From JBMTVN01 sp046047235 (GTDB taxonomy: Bacteria; Verrucomicrobiota; Verrucomicrobiia; Limisphaerales; JAHDYP01), in contig JBJOII010000024.1 in the NCBI GenBank assembly GCA_046047235.1, forward strand, positions 1-45,325: DNA of 45,325 bases, read 5' to 3'. The notes under the pieces were generated by a model. The model saw only the letters and a list, made by a program, of their open reading frames with translations, was not told the origin of the DNA and did not search any database. Positions 43,156-45,325 of this stretch are shown one piece after another. Numbering within the stretch: position 1 is the first letter of the stretch; each line of letters starts with the position of its first letter. A program made the position numbers and the translations under genes.

Positions 43156-43203
43156 AGCGCCGTGAGGCGCTGGAATGAGATCCGCGACAGGGGAGCGGAT
43201 CTC
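43156..43203. other. Two adjacent stem-loops
   Basis: A 6-bp stem with a GTGA loop is followed 5 bases later by a perfect 9-bp stem with a 9-base loop. Neither is followed by a T tract, so they are not standard terminators. They lie directly before the GGGCAAAAA motif, about 100 bases upstream of the HEAT gene start. Confidence 0.55.
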
Positions 43204-43204
43204 A

Positions 43205-43234
43205 GGGCAAAAACATGGGTAGGGCAGAAAGATG
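43205..43234. repeat. GGGCAAAAA/GGGCAGAAAGATG intergenic motif, copy 2
   Basis: Same two blocks as at 40662-40689, here 65 bases upstream of the HEAT gene start. Both downstream genes encode exported proteins whose start context is GGGGCATGCG, so the shared sequence may be a common 5' region or a dispersed repeat. Confidence 0.6.
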
Positions 43235-43299
43235 GGGGGGGCGAGAAGCTGGCGTGTGTTGATCTTTGACCTTTGATTTCTGAGGGCGGAGTGTGGGGC

Positions 43300-44565
43300 A
43301 TGCGTTTGCTGGTTTATGGCTTGGGGTTATTGGTTTTGCTGGGGTCCTTGTGTCTTTGTGGCGTGGTGGAGGCTGGGGCGGTTTCTTTGTTGGAGTTGGA
43401 GGAGGGGTTGGAGAGCAGGGACCCGGTGGTTGTGAGGGAGGCGGTTGGTGTGTTGAGCGGGATGGGGTCGGGGGATTCGTTGGATGTGCTATTGAGGGTG
43501 TTTAGGAAATTGGAGGGGGAGGAGCGGGTGGTGGTTGCGGAGGGGATTTTGAGCAATGGGTTTTTGTTGTTGGAACGGGGGGAGAAGAAGCTGGCGAGGC
43601 GGGGGTTTGATCGGGTGCGGAAGGCGGGGGTGTCCGATGAGATTAGGGTATTGGCGACGCGAGGGGTGATTCTGAGTGATCCGGGGTCGGGGATGCGTTT
43701 ACTGACCGGGTTAATTCGGAATTCTGATCGGGCGCTTTATGAGGCGGGTGTGGAGTTAGTGCGGGAGCTTTCGGGGGAAGAGGTGACGCGTGCGATGGTG
43801 AAGTTGCTGCCCAAGCTCGAGATGCCGCAGCAAGCGTTGCTGGCGGAGGTGATGGGTGAGAGGGGAGATCCGTTGGCTTTGCCGGCTTTGTTGAAGTTGG
43901 CGGAGGCGGGGGAGGGGGAGGTTCGTGTATCTGCTTTAAGAGCGGTTGCGAAGTACCCGGATCATAGTGCTGTGGGTCTTTTGATCCGGACTGCGATGTG
44001 GGGCGATAGGGAGATGAGGGAGACAGCGATGGAGGCGATGCAGTCCATGCCTCGCGAGGCGGATGTGGTGTTGTCGGCTGAGTTAATCCGCGCGGATGCG
44101 GCGAAGGCTTTGTGTGTGATTCGGGTGTTGGGTTTACGGGGGGCGAGCGAGGTTCAGAGTGTTTTGGTACCTTTTGTTTCGCACGAGGATGTGGAAGTGC
44201 GAGTTGCGGCGGTTGAGGCGTTGGGTGCATGTGCGACGCCGAGATCGTGGACGACTTTGGTTTCGTGTTTGGTGCAGGCGGAGCTGGAGCGGGAACGGGA
44301 GGTGGCGCACGGAGCGCTGGTGATGGCGATGGGTCGGTTTGAGGAGCGGGGTGTTTGTGTGGGGGCTTTGGTGACGGCGCTGCCATCGGCTCCGGAGCCC
44401 ACGCGGTCGATGGTGATTGAGTTGCTGGGGAGGACGGGTGATCCGGCTGTGATTGAGGCTTTGCTGCCGTATACGACGGCGGACACGCCGGAGCCAACGA
44501 GAGGGAATGCGCGGCGGGTGGTGAGGGATGTGGCTGCGGTGCGGCCAGGAGTTGGCGGGTTGTAG
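43300..44565 (+). CDS. Secreted HEAT-repeat protein, 421 aa
   Basis: Exported protein with a signal peptide (RLLVYGLGLLVLLGSLCLCG VVEA region). The rest is a continuous helical-repeat solenoid of HEAT type: SRDPVVVREAVGVLSGMGS, ALPALLKLAEAGEGEVRV, ALRAVAKYPDHSAVGLLI, DVEVRVAAVEALGACATP, GDPAVIEALLPYTTAD. HEAT solenoids bind other proteins; no catalytic domain is visible, so its job is likely scaffolding or binding in the envelope. The ATG at 43300 is used because it begins the signal peptide, with GGGGC directly upstream as in the GH27 gene. Confidence 0.8.
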   Translation: MRLLVYGLGLLVLLGSLCLCGVVEAGAVSLLELEEGLESRDPVVVREAVGVLSGMGSGDSLDVLLRVFRKLEGEERVVVAEGILSNGFLLLERGEKKLARRGFDRVRKAGVSDEIRVLATRGVILSDPGSGMRLLTGLIRNSDRALYEAGVELVRELSGEEVTRAMVKLLPKLEMPQQALLAEVMGERGDPLALPALLKLAEAGEGEVRVSALRAVAKYPDHSAVGLLIRTAMWGDREMRETAMEAMQSMPREADVVLSAELIRADAAKALCVIRVLGLRGASEVQSVLVPFVSHEDVEVRVAAVEALGACATPRSWTTLVSCLVQAELEREREVAHGALVMAMGRFEERGVCVGALVTALPSAPEPTRSMVIELLGRTGDPAVIEALLPYTTADTPEPTRGNARRVVRDVAAVRPGVGGL

Positions 44566-44786
44566 ATTGTGGATAGGAGGCGGGATATCGGAGGTTGTAG
44601 ACCGTAGGTGTGGGTACAGAAGTTAGTGCAGGGTGGTGTCGTTGAAATCAACTACGGTCGGGTTTGTGTGTGGTGACAGCGGGTGGGTTAGTGAGGGTAG
44701 TAACTGGAGTGAGGGGATTGTTTGTCCAGAGTAGCGGGGGGCTGCATCGCTTGACTAATGGGGGTAACTGGTTTTAGTTGGCGCCT

Positions 44787-45020
44787 ATGCCTGTTATTTC
44801 ATTGAAAGGACTTACAGCCAAACAACTACGCCAGGCTGCGACGATTCGTGAGCGGATCGACGACCTGGAGAAGCAGCTTGCCGCGATCCTGGGTAGCGGT
44901 GGTGGGGGTGGTGGTGAGGTCGAGGTGAAGCCAAAGCGTCAGATGAGTGCGGCGGCGCGGGCGAAGATTGCTGCAGCGCAGAAGCGTCGTTGGGCACGGG
45001 CGAAGGGGGCGTCCAGCTAA
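44787..45020 (+). CDS. Small basic protein with coiled-coil start and Lys/Arg/Ala tail, 77 aa
   Basis: Residues about 8-37 form a charged helix (RQAATIRERIDDLEKQLAAIL), followed by a Gly linker and a basic tail, MSAAARAKIAAAQKRRWARAKG. I know this kind of Ala/Lys-Arg tail from small proteins common in Verrucomicrobiota and planctomycetes and in NUMOD3-like DNA-binding segments, where it suggests nucleic-acid binding. Function unknown. ATG at 44787 is the start. It is one of few genes here with a clear intrinsic terminator right after it, 24 bases past the stop, so it is probably transcribed alone. Confidence 0.7.
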   Translation: MPVISLKGLTAKQLRQAATIRERIDDLEKQLAAILGSGGGGGGEVEVKPKRQMSAAARAKIAAAQKRRWARAKGASS

Positions 45021-45044
45021 GCGCGGCCGCTCATTAGCTTTGTG

Positions 45045-45077
45045 GATCCCATGCTTTGCGGCGTGGGATCTTTTTTT
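45045..45077 (+). terminator. Rho-independent terminator
   Basis: GATCCCATGC-TTTGCG-GCGTGGGATC forms a 10-bp stem with one G-T pair and a 6-base loop, followed directly by seven Ts (45071-45077). It sits just after the 77-aa gene and is the best intrinsic terminator in the window. Confidence 0.9.
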
Positions 45078-45083
45078 AGGAGA

Positions 45084-45297
45084 GGGGAGAGAGGAGAGAG
45101 GAGAGTGGGGAGGGGATTCGGCGTTGCCGAATCCGGGATATGGGAGTTGGAAGCTGGGAGCTGGGGGACAGGCGCTTCGCGCGAGAGGGGGTGGTGGGAG
45201 ATGGGAGTTCGTAGATTGGATGTAGGATATAGGATATTGGATATAGGAGATGGGAGATGAGATATGGGAGATGGGATATGGGAGATAGGAGATGGGG
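45084..45297. repeat. Composite element: heptads, palindrome, 7-bp array
   Basis: GGGGAGA GAGGAGA GAGGAGA in 7-base steps leads to GGATTCGGC-GTT-GCCGAATCC (45114-45134), a perfect 9-bp stem, followed at once by GGGATAT GGGAGTT GGAAGCT GGGAGCT, the GGGGACAGGCGCTTCGCGCGA motif (45164-45184) and then GATATAG/GAGATGG-type units to about 45297. No gene is visible from 45021 to the window end at 45325. Confidence 0.85.
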
Positions 45298-45325
45298 TTA
45301 TTGGAGGAGGAATTGGGCGATGCGG

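Larger units (their letters stand above)
42931..43299. other. Spacer with 10-bp and 7-bp short repeats and hairpins, no gene
   Basis: Contains CGCGAATGGA/CACGAATGGG/CGCGAATAGG in 10-base steps (43016-43045) with an earlier related GCGAATGGA at 42981. It also has CTCCTGACTCCTGAC near 43083, two stem-loops (AGCGCC-GTGA-GGCGCT at 43156-43171 and GAGATCCGC-9 nt-GCGGATCTC at 43177-43203), the GGGCAAAAA/GGGCAGAAAGATG motif at 43205-43234, and TTGATCT TTGACCT TTGATTT at 43259-43279. It must also hold the promoter of the HEAT gene, which I cannot pinpoint. Confidence 0.75.

Noticed and set aside
44751..44779. TTGACT upstream of the 77-aa gene as a promoter
   Set aside because: No acceptable -10 element lies 16-18 bases downstream (only TTAGTT), and it would place the start point almost at the start codon.

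Overview
This window looks like chromosomal DNA of a G+C-rich bacterium, most likely a member of Verrucomicrobiota (PVC group). That assignment is an inference. It rests on the combination of a DUF6288 HEAT protein, a sialate O-acetylesterase-type enzyme, YdjY-domain, bactofilin and exosortase genes, and repeat-rich intergenic DNA. There is no rRNA, tRNA, CRISPR array or recognisable transposase in the window, so it cannot be placed more finely. The + strand is G-rich and C-poor almost throughout, whichever strand is coding, which suggests it is the leading replication strand.

Layout. (1) 0.5-2 kb: two or three small uncharacterised genes beside a dispersed repeat. (2) 2.1-7.3 kb: a + strand run for secreted proteins (YdjY-domain, DUF6288/PDZ/HEAT, SGNH acetylesterase), probably for glycan use. 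(3) 7.4-9.2 kb: two overlapping TPM-domain genes held between 128-bp direct repeats. (4) 9.2-15.1 kb: housekeeping and regulatory genes (lone receiver domain, tag, DUF309, di-iron hydroxylase, zinc-ribbon Ser/Thr kinase plus bactofilin, NhaD/CitMHS-like antiporter). (5) 15.3-36.5 kb: a large extracellular-polysaccharide locus in several operons. It has three GT4, one GT2 and one GT26 glycosyltransferases, a methyltransferase, a flippase, two Wzy/ligase-like membrane proteins, an MBOAT-SGNH acylation pair, a PaaK-like adenylating enzyme, a DUF362 protein, an EpsI-like protein, an exosortase, a CDP-tyvelose-epimerase-like SDR and a diacylglycerol-kinase-like protein. (6) 36.5-45.3 kb: accessory DNA with a small-protein/nucleotidyltransferase pair, a frameshifted secreted glycosidase, a GH27 alpha-galactosidase, a secreted HEAT protein and a small basic protein, separated by dense repeats.

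How the polysaccharide locus would work: the glycosyltransferases build lipid-linked repeat units, the flippase exports them and the Wzy-like proteins polymerise or ligate them. The MBOAT/SGNH pair would acylate the product outside the membrane. The exosortase with its EpsI partner would process sorting-signal proteins linked to this envelope. Their operon continues into DUF362, PaaK-like and GT4 genes. The initiating sugar-phosphate transferase, the outer-membrane export and chain-length proteins, and any PEP-CTERM-type substrate are not in the window.

The most unusual feature is intergenic. Perfect or near-perfect palindromes of different sequence sit shortly downstream of + strand genes, and each is followed at once by a GGGA/GGTA-starting heptamer that leads into sequence with a 7-bp period, mostly degenerate and occasionally a perfect tandem array. 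Two of the hairpins differ by a compensated base pair. I do not recognise this as a named element.
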